Assembly: GCF_013386165.1 (NCBI RefSeq)
Contig: NZ_JACAOS010000016.1
Span: forward strand, 248,001 to 312,000
From: Pseudomonas gingeri
GTDB taxonomy: Bacteria; Pseudomonadota; Gammaproteobacteria; Pseudomonadales; Pseudomonadaceae
Length of the DNA: 64,000 nucleotides
Direction of reading: 5' to 3'
Part shown: in pieces, positions 34,382 through 43,096 of the stretch
Layout of the letters: each line of letters starts with the position of its first letter
Position numbering within the stretch: the first letter of the stretch is position 1
Translations under genes and position numbers: made by a program
The notes under the pieces: model-generated
The model's database searches: none
The model's input: the letters and a program-made list of their open reading frames with translations, nothing else
What the model was told of the DNA's origin: nothing

Positions 34382-35503
34382 ATGATGCGGAGCAAGGTGA
34401 CAGGTGCGCAGCGTTGGGTCGTTAAGATCGGCAGCGCACTGCTGACGGCGGATGGCAAGGGCCTGGATCGCGCCGCCATGGGCGTCTGGGTTGAGCAGAT
34501 GGTGGCGTTGCATGAGGCGGGCGTCGAGTTGGTACTGGTGTCTTCCGGTGCGGTGGCAGCGGGGATGAGCCGCCTGGGCTGGACGGTGCGACCGAGTGCC
34601 ATGCACGAGTTGCAGGCCGCTGCTGCCATTGGTCAGATGGGCCTGGTTCAGGCCTGGGAGTCGAGTTTTGCCGAGCATGGCCGGCATACCGCGCAGATCC
34701 TGCTGACCCATGACGATCTGTCCGACCGCAAGCGCTACCTCAATGCGCGCAGCACCTTGCGGGCGCTGGTGGAGCTCAAGGTGATCCCGGTGATCAACGA
34801 GAATGACACCGTGGTCACCGATGAAATCCGTTTTGGCGACAACGACACCCTGGCGGCCCTGGTGGCCAACCTGGTGGAGGCGGACTTGCTGGTGATCCTT
34901 ACGGACCGCGATGGCATGTTTGACGCCGATCCGCGCAACAATCCCGATGCGCAGTTGATTTATGAAGCCCGTGCCGATGATCCGGCGCTGGATGCGGTGG
35001 CTGGCGGTACCGGCGGTGCGCTGGGGCGTGGCGGCATGCAGACCAAGCTGCGTGCGGCGCGGCTGGCGGCGCGTTCCGGGGCGCACACGATCATTGTTGG
35101 TGGGCGCCTGGAGCGGGTGCTGGATCGCCTGAAGTCGGGCGAGCGCATCGGCACCTTGTTGTCGCCTGAGCGCGAGATGCTGGCGGCGCGCAAGCAGTGG
35201 CTGGCCGGGCATCTGCAAACCCGCGGCACGCTGGTGCTCGATGAGGGGGCGGTGAATGCATTGGCACGGGATCACAAGAGCCTGCTGCCGGTGGGAGTGA
35301 AGCTGGTCCAGGGCAGTTTCCGTCGCGGTGAGATGGTGGTGTGTGTGGCGTCGGACGGTCGTGAGATCGCTCGTGGGCTGGCGAACTATAGTGCCCTTGA
35401 GGCGCAGAAAATTATCGGCCAGACGTCGGATGCGATTGTCGGTGTGCTGGGGTATATGGCGGAACCTGAACTGGTTCATCGCGATAACCTGATTCTGGTG
35501 TGA
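34382..35503 (+). CDS. proB: Glutamate 5-kinase
   Basis: First enzyme of proline synthesis, phosphorylating glutamate at the gamma-carboxyl group; feedback-inhibited by proline. 373 residues: an amino-acid kinase domain (about 1-255; VVKIGSALLT, VSSGAVAAG, GTGGALGRGGMQTKLRAA) and a C-terminal PUA domain (about 275-365). The start could be either of two adjacent ATG codons (34382 or 34385) behind AAGG. Following obgE and preceding creA is the usual Pseudomonas order; proA is elsewhere. Confidence 0.96.
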   Translation: MMRSKVTGAQRWVVKIGSALLTADGKGLDRAAMGVWVEQMVALHEAGVELVLVSSGAVAAGMSRLGWTVRPSAMHELQAAAAIGQMGLVQAWESSFAEHGRHTAQILLTHDDLSDRKRYLNARSTLRALVELKVIPVINENDTVVTDEIRFGDNDTLAALVANLVEADLLVILTDRDGMFDADPRNNPDAQLIYEARADDPALDAVAGGTGGALGRGGMQTKLRAARLAARSGAHTIIVGGRLERVLDRLKSGERIGTLLSPEREMLAARKQWLAGHLQTRGTLVLDEGAVNALARDHKSLLPVGVKLVQGSFRRGEMVVCVASDGREIARGLANYSALEAQKIIGQTSDAIVGVLGYMAEPELVHRDNLILV

Positions 35504-35522
35504 TGGATTGAGGAATATGGGT

Positions 35523-35984
35523 ATGGGTATCGCAAAGGGATTGTTGGGGTTGCTGCTGGCGATGCCGTTGTTGGCATCGGCGGAAGAGATTGGTCAGGTG
35601 TCGACGGTCTTCAAGTTTGTCGGGCCGAATGATCGTATCGTGGTCGAGGCGTTTGACGACCCCAAGGTCGAGGGTGTGACCTGTTACCTGTCCCGGGCCA
35701 AGACTGGCGGCCTGAAAGGTGGTCTGGGGTTGGCTGAGGATCGTGCCGAGGCATCGCTGGCTTGCCGTCAGGTCGGGCCGATTCGCTTCAGTGGTGAGTT
35801 GAAGGATGGTGAGGAGGTGTTCAAGGAGCGCACCTCGCTGGTATTCAAGACCATGCAGGTGGTGCGTTTCCTCGACAAGAAGCGCAATACCCTGGTGTAT
35901 CTGGTCTACAGCGATCGCTTGATCGAAGGCAGTCCGCAGAATGCGGTGACGGCGATTCCGATTCTGCCTTGGCCGCATCAGTAA
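35523..35984 (+). CDS. creA: CreA family periplasmic protein
   Basis: About 153 residues with a signal peptide (MGIAKGLLGLLLAMPLLASA) and the complete CreA family domain: EEIGQVSTVFKFVGPNDRIVVEAFDDPKVEGVTC, then CYLSRAKTGG. It is named after the E. coli gene preceding creBCD; its role is unknown. The ATG at 35523 is chosen because TGAGGA (35509-35514) is eight bases before it, while the ATG at 35517 and the TTG at 35508 are too close to or inside that site. It begins 19 bp after proB and probably shares its transcript. Confidence 0.88.
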   Translation: MGIAKGLLGLLLAMPLLASAEEIGQVSTVFKFVGPNDRIVVEAFDDPKVEGVTCYLSRAKTGGLKGGLGLAEDRAEASLACRQVGPIRFSGELKDGEEVFKERTSLVFKTMQVVRFLDKKRNTLVYLVYSDRLIEGSPQNAVTAIPILPWPHQ

Positions 35985-36020
35985 GGGGTTGAGGTGGCTC
36001 CTGCGGGGTGGTGTGATTCT

Positions 36021-36046
36021 CTGTAGGAGCGAGCTTGCTCGCGATG
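36021..36046. repeat. Single REP arm after creA
   Basis: CTGTAGGAGCGAGCTTGCTC-GCGATG is a full REP arm without an inverted partner, just before the shared creA/rpsT terminator. Confidence 0.75.
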
Positions 36047-36083
36047 GCAGCCTGTCAGGCGACGAATGTTGCGGAATTGCAGG

Positions 36084-36117
36084 CAATAAAAAACCGACCC
36101 TAGGGTCGGTTTTTTAA
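36084..36117. terminator. Bidirectional terminator between creA and rpsT
   Basis: AAAAACCGACC-CTAG-GGTCGGTTTTTT: a perfect stem with A and T tracts on the two sides, between convergent genes. It ends rpsT transcription on the reverse strand and can end the proB-creA message. Confidence 0.88.
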
Positions 36118-36129
36118 CACGCGTGTCGC

Positions 36130-36408
36130 TTAGGCTGCAGCAGCAAGGTTCAGAGCCTTGATGTGGCCGTTCAGACGACCCTTGTGACGAGCGGCCTTGT
36201 TCTTGTGGATGATGCCTTTATCGGCCATACGGTCGATAACAGGAACAGCCAGAACATAAGCGGCTTGAGCTTTGGCAGCGTCTTTTGCGTCGATGGCTTT
36301 AACTACATTCTTGATGTAGGTACGAACCATGGAACGCAGGCTGGCGTTGTGGCTGCGACGCTTCTCAGCCTGTTTTGCACGTTTTTTGGCGGAAGGTGTG
36401 TTGGCCAC
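36130..36408 (-). CDS. rpsT: 30S ribosomal protein S20
   Basis: 92-residue basic ribosomal protein starting MANTPSAKKRAKQAEKRRSH, with the helical body SLRSMVRTYIKNVVKAI and an alanine-rich C-terminus. It is monocistronic, with its own promoter and terminator, as usual; divergent from murJ. The start is preceded by GAGGAG. Confidence 0.98.
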   Translation of the reverse strand: MANTPSAKKRAKQAEKRRSHNASLRSMVRTYIKNVVKAIDAKDAAKAQAAYVLAVPVIDRMADKGIIHKNKAARHKGRLNGHIKALNLAAAA

Positions 36409-36461
36409 CGTCGAGCTCCTCGAAAGACTTTTTAGGGAATAGCAAACAAAATAGGCCGCGA

Positions 36462-36490
36462 ATCATGCCGATGAGTTGGGGACTTGTCAA
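36462..36490 (-). promoter_or_regulatory. Sigma-70 promoter of rpsT
   Basis: Reverse strand: consensus TTGACA (36485-36490), 17-base spacer and CATGAT (36462-36467), followed by a GC-rich discriminator. It gives a leader of about 45 bases. Confidence 0.75.
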
Positions 36491-36661
36491 GGGCGGTTGA
36501 TGCGCTCCGCTGAGTGGTCGATCGTGAAGAGACGGGATATTTATTTCCGGCGCCTGACCTGTAAACTCGCGAGCTTTGGCTCTGTGCTGTTGCGGCGCGG
36601 AGTATCGCACAACTGGGCGCTTTGTTCGCCTGCTCTTTCTCCAAAGGCGCACACTCTTTTA

Positions 36662-38200
36662 ATGAATCTGCTCAAATCGTTGGCTGCCGTCAGCTCTATC
36701 ACGATGATTTCCCGGGTTCTGGGCTTCGTTCGCGATACGATTATCGCGCGTATTTTCGGGGCCGGAATGGCCACGGATGCCTTCTTTATCGCTTTCAAAC
36801 TGCCGAACCTGTTGCGTCGGATCTTTGCCGAGGGGGCGTTTTCCCAGGCTTTCGTACCGATCCTGGCGGAATACAAGAGCCAGCAGGGCGAGGAGGCGAC
36901 CCGCACGTTTATCGCTTATGTCAGCGGCCTGCTGACCCTGGTGCTGGCCCTGGTGACGGTGCTGGGCATGGTCGCCGCGCCCTGGGTGATCTGGGCCACG
37001 GCGCCCGGATTCACCGACACGCCGGAGAAATTCAAGCTGACCTCCGACCTGTTGCGGGTGACGTTTCCTTATATATTGCTGATCTCGCTGTCTTCCCTGG
37101 CGGGGGCGATCCTCAATACCTGGAACCGTTTTTCGGTGCCGGCCTTCGTGCCGACGCTGCTGAACGTGAGCATGATCATTTTTGCCCTGTTCCTCACGCC
37201 GTACTTCGATCCGCCGGTCATGGCCCTGGGGTGGGCGGTGCTCGCCGGTGGCCTGGCCCAGTTGCTCTACCAACTGCCGAGCCTGAAAAAGATCGGCATG
37301 CTGGTGCTGCCGCGCCTGAATCTGCGTGATGCCGGAGTCTGGCGGGTGATGAAGCAGATGCTACCGGCGATTCTCGGGGTTTCGGTGAGCCAGATTTCCC
37401 TGATCATCAACACCATCTTCGCCTCTTTTCTGGTGGCGGGCTCGGTGTCCTGGATGTACTACGCCGACCGGTTGATGGAATTGCCGTCCGGTGTGCTGGG
37501 CGTGGCCCTGGGTACGATTTTGTTGCCGATCCTGTCCAAGACCTATGCCAGCAAGGATCGCCAGGAGTATTCGCGGATTCTCGACTGGGGCCTGCGCCTG
37601 TGCTTCGTGCTGGTGCTGCCGTGCTCCCTGGCGCTGGCGATCCTCTCCGAGCCGCTGACGGTGGCGCTGTTCCAGTACGGCCAGTTCAGTGCCTTCGACG
37701 CTTCCATGACCCAGCGTGCGCTGGTCGCCTACTCGCTGGGGTTGCTGGGCATCATCATGATCAAGGTGCTGGCGCCCGGTTTTTACGCGCAGCAGAACAT
37801 TCGCACGCCGGTGAAGATCGCCATTTTCACCCTGACGGTCACGCAACTGCTCAACCTGGTCTTTATCGGCCCCTTGGCCCATGCCGGGCTGGCACTGGCG
37901 ATCAGTGCCGGGGCCTGCATCAACGCCGGGCTGCTGTTCTGGCAATTGCGCAAGCAGCAGTTGTTCGTGCCGCAACCGGGCTGGGGCGTCTACCTGGCGA
38001 AACTGGTGTTGGCGGTGGCGGTGATGTCGGCGGTATTGCTGGGGTTGATGCAGGTCATGCCGGCTTGGGACCAGGGGCATATGTTCGAGCGTTTCCTGCG
38101 CCTGGGCGCCCTGGTGGTAGCCGGTGTAGTGGCGTATTTCGGCATGCTGGCGGCGATGGGTCTGCGCCTGCGGCATTTCAATCGCAAGCTGTTGACGTAG
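36662..38200 (+). CDS. murJ: Lipid II flippase MurJ
   Basis: Essential inner-membrane flippase that carries lipid II to the periplasmic face for peptidoglycan synthesis. 512 residues and about 14 transmembrane helices. The MOP-superfamily N-terminus MNLLKSLAAVSSITMISRVLGFVRDTIIAR is intact, as are the RRIFAEGAFSQAFVP segment with conserved arginine and the PGFYAQQNIRTPVKIA block. The ATG at 36662 is chosen because it begins the first helix region; the longer frame upstream is unstructured. It lies divergent from rpsT and upstream of ribF. Confidence 0.96.
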   Translation: MNLLKSLAAVSSITMISRVLGFVRDTIIARIFGAGMATDAFFIAFKLPNLLRRIFAEGAFSQAFVPILAEYKSQQGEEATRTFIAYVSGLLTLVLALVTVLGMVAAPWVIWATAPGFTDTPEKFKLTSDLLRVTFPYILLISLSSLAGAILNTWNRFSVPAFVPTLLNVSMIIFALFLTPYFDPPVMALGWAVLAGGLAQLLYQLPSLKKIGMLVLPRLNLRDAGVWRVMKQMLPAILGVSVSQISLIINTIFASFLVAGSVSWMYYADRLMELPSGVLGVALGTILLPILSKTYASKDRQEYSRILDWGLRLCFVLVLPCSLALAILSEPLTVALFQYGQFSAFDASMTQRALVAYSLGLLGIIMIKVLAPGFYAQQNIRTPVKIAIFTLTVTQLLNLVFIGPLAHAGLALAISAGACINAGLLFWQLRKQQLFVPQPGWGVYLAKLVLAVAVMSAVLLGLMQVMPAWDQGHMFERFLRLGALVVAGVVAYFGMLAAMGLRLRHFNRKLLT

Positions 38201-38296
38201 TGCCAGGCGCCCCTGCGGGGGTGTCGTGGATGAGAGTTTTGTCGGTTCGATCGATTTGGGTAGCGCTGTTGCCTGTCGTCGGCCGCCGGGTGTGGT

Positions 38297-38302
38297 TATA
38301 AT
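38297..38302 (+). promoter_or_regulatory. Perfect -10 hexamer before ribF
   Basis: TATAAT in the murJ-ribF gap, preceded by no clear -35. Initiation about 7 bases downstream would leave the ATG at 38313 almost leaderless, which favours the ATG at 38331 as the ribF start. Confidence 0.45.
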
Positions 38303-38330
38303 CGACCACTTTATGAGCAAGAAGCGCGTT

Positions 38331-39281
38331 ATGCAGCTGGTTCGAGGCCTTCACAACCTGCGCCCCCGGCATCGGGGCTGCGTCGCCACCATTGGCAACT
38401 TTGACGGTGTTCACCGTGGTCACCAGGCTATCCTGGCCCGACTGCGTGAGCGTGCGCTGGAGTTGGGTGTACCCAGCTGCGTGGTGATTTTCGAGCCGCA
38501 GCCCCGCGAGTTCTTTGCCCCTGACACCGCGCCGGCGCGTCTGGCGCGTCTGCGCGACAAGCTGAAACTGCTGGCGGCCGAGGGCGTCGACCGGGTCCTG
38601 TGCCTGGCCTTCAACCAGCGTCTGAGCAAACTCAGCGCCGCCGAGTTCGTCGATACCATCCTGGTGGACGGTCTTGGCGTGCAGCATCTGGAGGTCGGTG
38701 ACGATTTCCGCTTCGGCTGTGATCGCGTCGGTGATTTCGAGTTCCTGCAACAGGCCGGCAGTGCCCGCGGTTTCACCGTCGAGGCGGCGCAGACCGTCGA
38801 GCTCGATGGCCTGCGGGTCAGCAGCACCCAGGTGCGTAATGCCCTGGCTGCGGCAGACTTTCCCCTGGCCGAGCGTTTGCTTGGCCGCCCGTTCCGCATT
38901 GCCGGACGGGTGCTGCATGGCCAGAAGCTGGCGCGCCAACTGGGCACGCCGACCGCCAACGTGCAGCTCAAGCGCCGTCGCGTGCCGTTGACCGGGGTTT
39001 ACCTGGTCAGCGTCGAACTCGACGGCCAGCCGTGGCCGGGCGTCGCCAATATCGGCGTGCGACCCACGGTTTCAGGTGATGGCAGCGCTCACCTGGAAGT
39101 GCATCTGCTGGATTTTACCGGTGATCTGTATGACCGGCGTTTGACCGTGGTTTTCCACCACAAGCTGCGCGATGAGCAGCGATTCGCCTCTCTGGAGGCG
39201 CTCAAGACGGCGATCAATGCGGACGTCGCCGCCGCCCGTGCCCACTGGCAGGGTTCACCGCTTAAAAAGAGCCTGAAATGA
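38331..39281 (+). CDS. ribF: Bifunctional riboflavin kinase / FAD synthetase
   Basis: Makes FMN and FAD from riboflavin. 316 residues: N-terminal FAD synthetase (nucleotidyltransferase) with GNFDGVHRGH, where the HRGH motif is at 28-31, and S-S-T-x-x-R as SSTQVRNAL, then a C-terminal riboflavin kinase domain from about 185 (GRPFRIAGRVLHGQKLARQLGTPTAN). An earlier in-frame ATG at 38313 is possible but less likely. It overlaps ileS by four bases (ATGA) and starts the ribF-ileS-lspA-fkpB-ispH operon. Confidence 0.96.
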   Translation: MQLVRGLHNLRPRHRGCVATIGNFDGVHRGHQAILARLRERALELGVPSCVVIFEPQPREFFAPDTAPARLARLRDKLKLLAAEGVDRVLCLAFNQRLSKLSAAEFVDTILVDGLGVQHLEVGDDFRFGCDRVGDFEFLQQAGSARGFTVEAAQTVELDGLRVSSTQVRNALAAADFPLAERLLGRPFRIAGRVLHGQKLARQLGTPTANVQLKRRRVPLTGVYLVSVELDGQPWPGVANIGVRPTVSGDGSAHLEVHLLDFTGDLYDRRLTVVFHHKLRDEQRFASLEALKTAINADVAAARAHWQGSPLKKSLK

Positions 39282-42109
39282 CCGACTACAAAGCCACGCT
39301 TAACCTCCCGGACACCGCCTTCCCAATGAAGGCCGGCCTGCCACAGCGCGAACCGCAGATTCTGCAGCGCTGGGACAGCATTGGCCTGTACGGGAAGTTG
39401 CGCGAGATTGGCAAGGATCGTCCGAAGTTCGTGCTTCACGACGGTCCTCCGTATGCCAACGGCACGATTCACATCGGTCATGCGTTGAACAAGATTCTCA
39501 AGGACATGATCATCCGTTCCAAGACCCTGGCCGGCTTCGATGCCCCTTATGTGCCGGGTTGGGACTGTCATGGCCTGCCGATCGAACACAAGGTCGAAGT
39601 GACCTACGGCAAGAACCTGGGCGCGGACAAGACCCGCGAGCTGTGCCGTGCCTACGCCACCGAGCAGATCGAAGGGCAGAAGTCCGAGTTCATCCGCCTG
39701 GGCGTGCTGGGTGACTTCGCCAACCCCTACAAGACCATGAACTTCAAGAACGAGGCCGGTGAAATCCGCGCCCTCGCCGAAATCGTCAAGGGCGGTTTCG
39801 TGTTCAAGGGCCTGAAGCCGGTGAACTGGTGCTTCGATTGCGGTTCGGCCCTGGCTGAAGCCGAAGTCGAATACCAGGACAAGAAGTCCTCGACCATCGA
39901 CGTGGCCTTCCCGATTGCCGACCAGGACAAGCTGGCCGCCGCTTTCGGCCTGTCGTCGTTGGCCAAGCCGGCGGCGATCGTGATCTGGACCACCACCCCG
40001 TGGACCATCCCGGCCAACCAGGCGTTGAACGTTCACCCGGAATTCAACTACGCCCTGGTGGATGTCGGCGACCGGCTGCTGGTGTTGGCCGAAGAGCTGG
40101 TCGAGTCGTGCCTCGCACGCTACAAGCTGGAAGGCTCGGTGCTGGCCATCGCCAAGGGCGAAGCCCTGGAACTGATCAACTTCCGTCACCCGTTCTATGA
40201 CCGTCTGTCGCCAGTGTATCTGGCCGACTACGTCGAGTTGAGTGCCGGTACCGGTATCGTTCACTGCTCCCCGGCCTACGGCGAGGACGACTTCAAGATC
40301 TGCAAGCAATACGGCATGGTCAATGATGAGATCCTCAACCCGGTGCAGAGCAACGGCGTCTATGCCGATGCCCTGGAGTTCTTCGGCGGCCAGTTTATCT
40401 TCAAGGCCAACCCGGCCATCGTCGACAAGCTGAGCGAAGTCGGCCACCTGCTGCACACCGAAACCATCAGCCACAGCTACATGCACTGCTGGCGCCACAA
40501 GACCCCGCTGATCTACCGCGCCACCGCGCAGTGGTTTATCGGCATGGACAAGGCCCCGGTGGCCGGTGACACCCTGCGTGAGCGGGCGTTGCAGGCCATC
40601 GAGCAGACCCAGTTCATCCCGGCCTGGGGCCAGGCGCGCCTGCACTCGATGATTGCCAACCGCCCGGACTGGTGCATTTCCCGCCAGCGCAACTGGGGCG
40701 TGCCGATCCCGTTCTTCCTCAACAAGGAAAGCGGCGAGCTGCACCCGCGTACTGTCGAATTGATGGAGCAAGTGGCCCTGCGTGTCGAGAGCGAAGGGAT
40801 CGAGGCCTGGTTCAAACTCGACGCCGCGGAGCTGCTGGGCGACGAAGCGCCGCTGTACGACAAGATCAGCGACACCCTCGACGTCTGGTTCGACTCCGGC
40901 ACTACCCACTGGCACGTGCTGCGCGGTTCGCACCCGATGGGTCACGACAGCGGTCCTCGGGCCGACCTGTACCTGGAAGGCTCGGACCAGCATCGCGGCT
41001 GGTTCCACTCGTCCCTGCTGACCGGTTGCGCCATCGACAACCACGCGCCGTATCGCGAGCTGCTGACCCACGGTTTCACCGTCGACGAGGCTGGTCGCAA
41101 GATGTCCAAGTCCCTGGGCAACGTGATCGCGCCGCAGAAAGTCAACGACACCCTGGGCGCCGATATCATGCGCCTGTGGGTCGCCTCGACCGATTACTCG
41201 GGCGAGATCGCGGTGTCCGACCAGATCCTGCAACGCAGCGCCGACGCCTACCGGCGTATCCGCAACACCGCGCGTTTCCTGCTCTCCAACCTGAGCGGCT
41301 TCAACCCGGCCACCGACCTGTTGCCGGCCGACGAGATGCTCGCCCTGGACCGCTGGGCCGTGGACCGCGCGCTGCTGCTGCAACGTGAGCTGGAGCTGCA
41401 TTACGGCGAATACCGTTTCTGGAACGTCTACTCCAAGGTGCACAACTTCTGTGTTCAGGAGCTGGGCGGGTTCTACCTCGACATCATCAAGGATCGCCAG
41501 TACACCACCGGCGCCAACAGCAAGGCCCGGCGCTCCTGCCAGACCGCGCTGTTCCACATCAGCGAAGCGCTGGTGCGCTGGATCGCGCCGATCCTGGCCT
41601 TCACCGCCGACGAGCTGTGGCAGTACCTGCCGGGCGAGCGTAACGAATCGGTCATGCTCAATACCTGGTATGAAGGCCTCAGCGAGCTACCGGAAGGTAT
41701 CGAACTGGACCGCGCCTACTGGGAGCGGATCATGGCGGTCAAGGTCGCGGTCAACAAGGAAATGGAGAACCTGCGGGCGGCCAAGGCCATCGGCGGCAAC
41801 CTCCAGGCCGAAGTGACCCTGTTTGCCGAAGAGGCGCTGGTAGCCGACCTGGGCAAGCTGAGCAACGAACTGCGTTTTGTCCTGATCACCTCCACCGCGA
41901 CCGTTGCGCCATTGGCGCTGGCCCCGGCGGATGCGGTGGTCACCGAAGTCGCCGGGCTGAAGCTCAAGGTGGTCAAATCCGCCCACGCCAAGTGTGGCCG
42001 TTGCTGGCATCACCGCGAGGATGTCGGGGTCAACCCGGAGCATCCGGAGATCTGCGGTCGTTGCGTGGACAATATCAGCGGCAAAGGCGAGGTACGCCAC
42101 TATGCCTAA
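39278..42109 (+). CDS. ileS: Isoleucyl-tRNA synthetase
   Basis: Class I synthetase charging tRNA-Ile, with an editing domain that removes valine. 943 residues, the bacterial type. HIGH motif H65-I-G-H68, KMSKS at 608-612, CP1 editing domain around 190-410 (WTTTPWTIPANQA), and a C-terminal zinc-binding domain with CGRCWHHRED and CGRCVDN. The type is the ordinary (mupirocin-sensitive) form, not the eukaryote-like IleS2. It overlaps both neighbours by a few bases, so translational coupling is expected. Confidence 0.98.
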   Translation: MTDYKATLNLPDTAFPMKAGLPQREPQILQRWDSIGLYGKLREIGKDRPKFVLHDGPPYANGTIHIGHALNKILKDMIIRSKTLAGFDAPYVPGWDCHGLPIEHKVEVTYGKNLGADKTRELCRAYATEQIEGQKSEFIRLGVLGDFANPYKTMNFKNEAGEIRALAEIVKGGFVFKGLKPVNWCFDCGSALAEAEVEYQDKKSSTIDVAFPIADQDKLAAAFGLSSLAKPAAIVIWTTTPWTIPANQALNVHPEFNYALVDVGDRLLVLAEELVESCLARYKLEGSVLAIAKGEALELINFRHPFYDRLSPVYLADYVELSAGTGIVHCSPAYGEDDFKICKQYGMVNDEILNPVQSNGVYADALEFFGGQFIFKANPAIVDKLSEVGHLLHTETISHSYMHCWRHKTPLIYRATAQWFIGMDKAPVAGDTLRERALQAIEQTQFIPAWGQARLHSMIANRPDWCISRQRNWGVPIPFFLNKESGELHPRTVELMEQVALRVESEGIEAWFKLDAAELLGDEAPLYDKISDTLDVWFDSGTTHWHVLRGSHPMGHDSGPRADLYLEGSDQHRGWFHSSLLTGCAIDNHAPYRELLTHGFTVDEAGRKMSKSLGNVIAPQKVNDTLGADIMRLWVASTDYSGEIAVSDQILQRSADAYRRIRNTARFLLSNLSGFNPATDLLPADEMLALDRWAVDRALLLQRELELHYGEYRFWNVYSKVHNFCVQELGGFYLDIIKDRQYTTGANSKARRSCQTALFHISEALVRWIAPILAFTADELWQYLPGERNESVMLNTWYEGLSELPEGIELDRAYWERIMAVKVAVNKEMENLRAAKAIGGNLQAEVTLFAEEALVADLGKLSNELRFVLITSTATVAPLALAPADAVVTEVAGLKLKVVKSAHAKCGRCWHHREDVGVNPEHPEICGRCVDNISGKGEVRHYA

Positions 42110-42617
42110 TGCCAGCGTCGGCCGTTTCGGCCGCCTGGGCTGGTTGTGGTTGAGCGTGCTGGTCCTGGTCATCGACCAGGTCAGCAAGCTCCACTTCGCA
42201 AGCTCGCTGTCCCTGTACCAGCAGATCGTGATCATCCCCGATTACTTCAGTTGGACCCTGGCCTACAACACCGGTGCGGCGTTCAGCTTCCTGGCCGAAA
42301 GCTCCGGCTGGCAGCGCTGGCTGTTTGCGCTGATCGCGCTGGTGGTCAGTGCCGTGCTGGTGGTCTGGCTCAAGCGTCTGGGGCGCAACGAAACCTGGCT
42401 GGCGATTGCGCTTGCCCTGGTTCTCGGCGGTGCCCTGGGTAACCTGTATGACCGCATGGCCCTGGGGCATGTGATCGATTTTGTCCTGGTGCACTGGCAG
42501 AACCGCTGGTACTTCCCGGCGTTCAACTTTGCCGACAGCGCCATCAGCGTCGGTGCGGTGATGCTGGCGCTGGACATGTTCAAGAGTAAAAAGTCCGGAG
42601 AACCCGTTCATGACTGA
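42102..42617 (+). CDS. lspA: Lipoprotein signal peptidase (SPase II)
   Basis: Inner-membrane aspartyl protease that removes signal peptides from prolipoproteins. 171 residues, four transmembrane helices. The catalytic pair is D126 (GHVIDFV) and D145 (FNFADSAIS); the NTGAAFSFL and GGALGNLYDR blocks are intact. It starts eight bases inside ileS and ends eight bases inside fkpB. Likely substrates in this window include BamD and the 608-residue lipoprotein. Confidence 0.97.
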   Translation: MPNASVGRFGRLGWLWLSVLVLVIDQVSKLHFASSLSLYQQIVIIPDYFSWTLAYNTGAAFSFLAESSGWQRWLFALIALVVSAVLVVWLKRLGRNETWLAIALALVLGGALGNLYDRMALGHVIDFVLVHWQNRWYFPAFNFADSAISVGAVMLALDMFKSKKSGEPVHD

Positions 42618-43062
42618 ACACGCAGTGGCTGAGCAACGCATCGGTCAGAACACCCAGGTTACCTTGCACTTCGCCTTGCGCCTGGAAAACGGTGACACCG
42701 TCGACAGCACCTTCGACAAGGCGCCGGCGACCTTCAAGGTCGGCGACGGCAACCTGCTGCCGGGCTTCGAGGCGGCGCTGTTCGGCTTCAAGGCCGGTGA
42801 CAAGCGCAACCTGACCGTGGCCCCGGAAAATGCCTTTGGCCAGCCGAACCCGCAGAATGTACAGGTCATCCCGCGTTCGCAGTTCCAGGACATGGAGCTG
42901 TCGGAAGGTTTGCTGGTGATCTTCAATGATGCGGCCAATACCGAGCTGCCCGGTGTGGTGAAGGTATTCGACGACGCCCAGGTGACCGTTGACTTCAACC
43001 ACCCGCTAGCGGGCAAGACCCTGACTTTCGATGTCGAGATCATCGAGGTCAAGGCGCTTTAA
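42610..43062 (+). CDS. fkpB: FKBP-type peptidyl-prolyl isomerase SlpA/FkpB
   Basis: 150-residue SlyD-like isomerase (SlpA). The FKBP core (QVTLHFALRLENGDTVDSTFDKAPATFKVGDGNLLPGFE) is interrupted by an insert-in-flap chaperone domain (about 75-125), followed by FNHPLAGKTLTFDVEI. No histidine-rich metal tail, which distinguishes it from SlyD. It overlaps lspA and precedes ispH by 34 bp, the order found in most gamma-proteobacteria. Cytoplasmic. Confidence 0.95.
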   Translation: MTEHAVAEQRIGQNTQVTLHFALRLENGDTVDSTFDKAPATFKVGDGNLLPGFEAALFGFKAGDKRNLTVAPENAFGQPNPQNVQVIPRSQFQDMELSEGLLVIFNDAANTELPGVVKVFDDAQVTVDFNHPLAGKTLTFDVEIIEVKAL

Positions 43063-43096
43063 TCTTTCCCCTTGCGCGCAAGACACGAGGCACAGC

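Noticed and set aside
39089..41557. Long reverse-strand open frame (822 codons) opposite ribF and ileS
   Set aside because: Covers fully conserved ileS; the translated sequence is valine/glutamine-rich with no domain and arises from codon bias.
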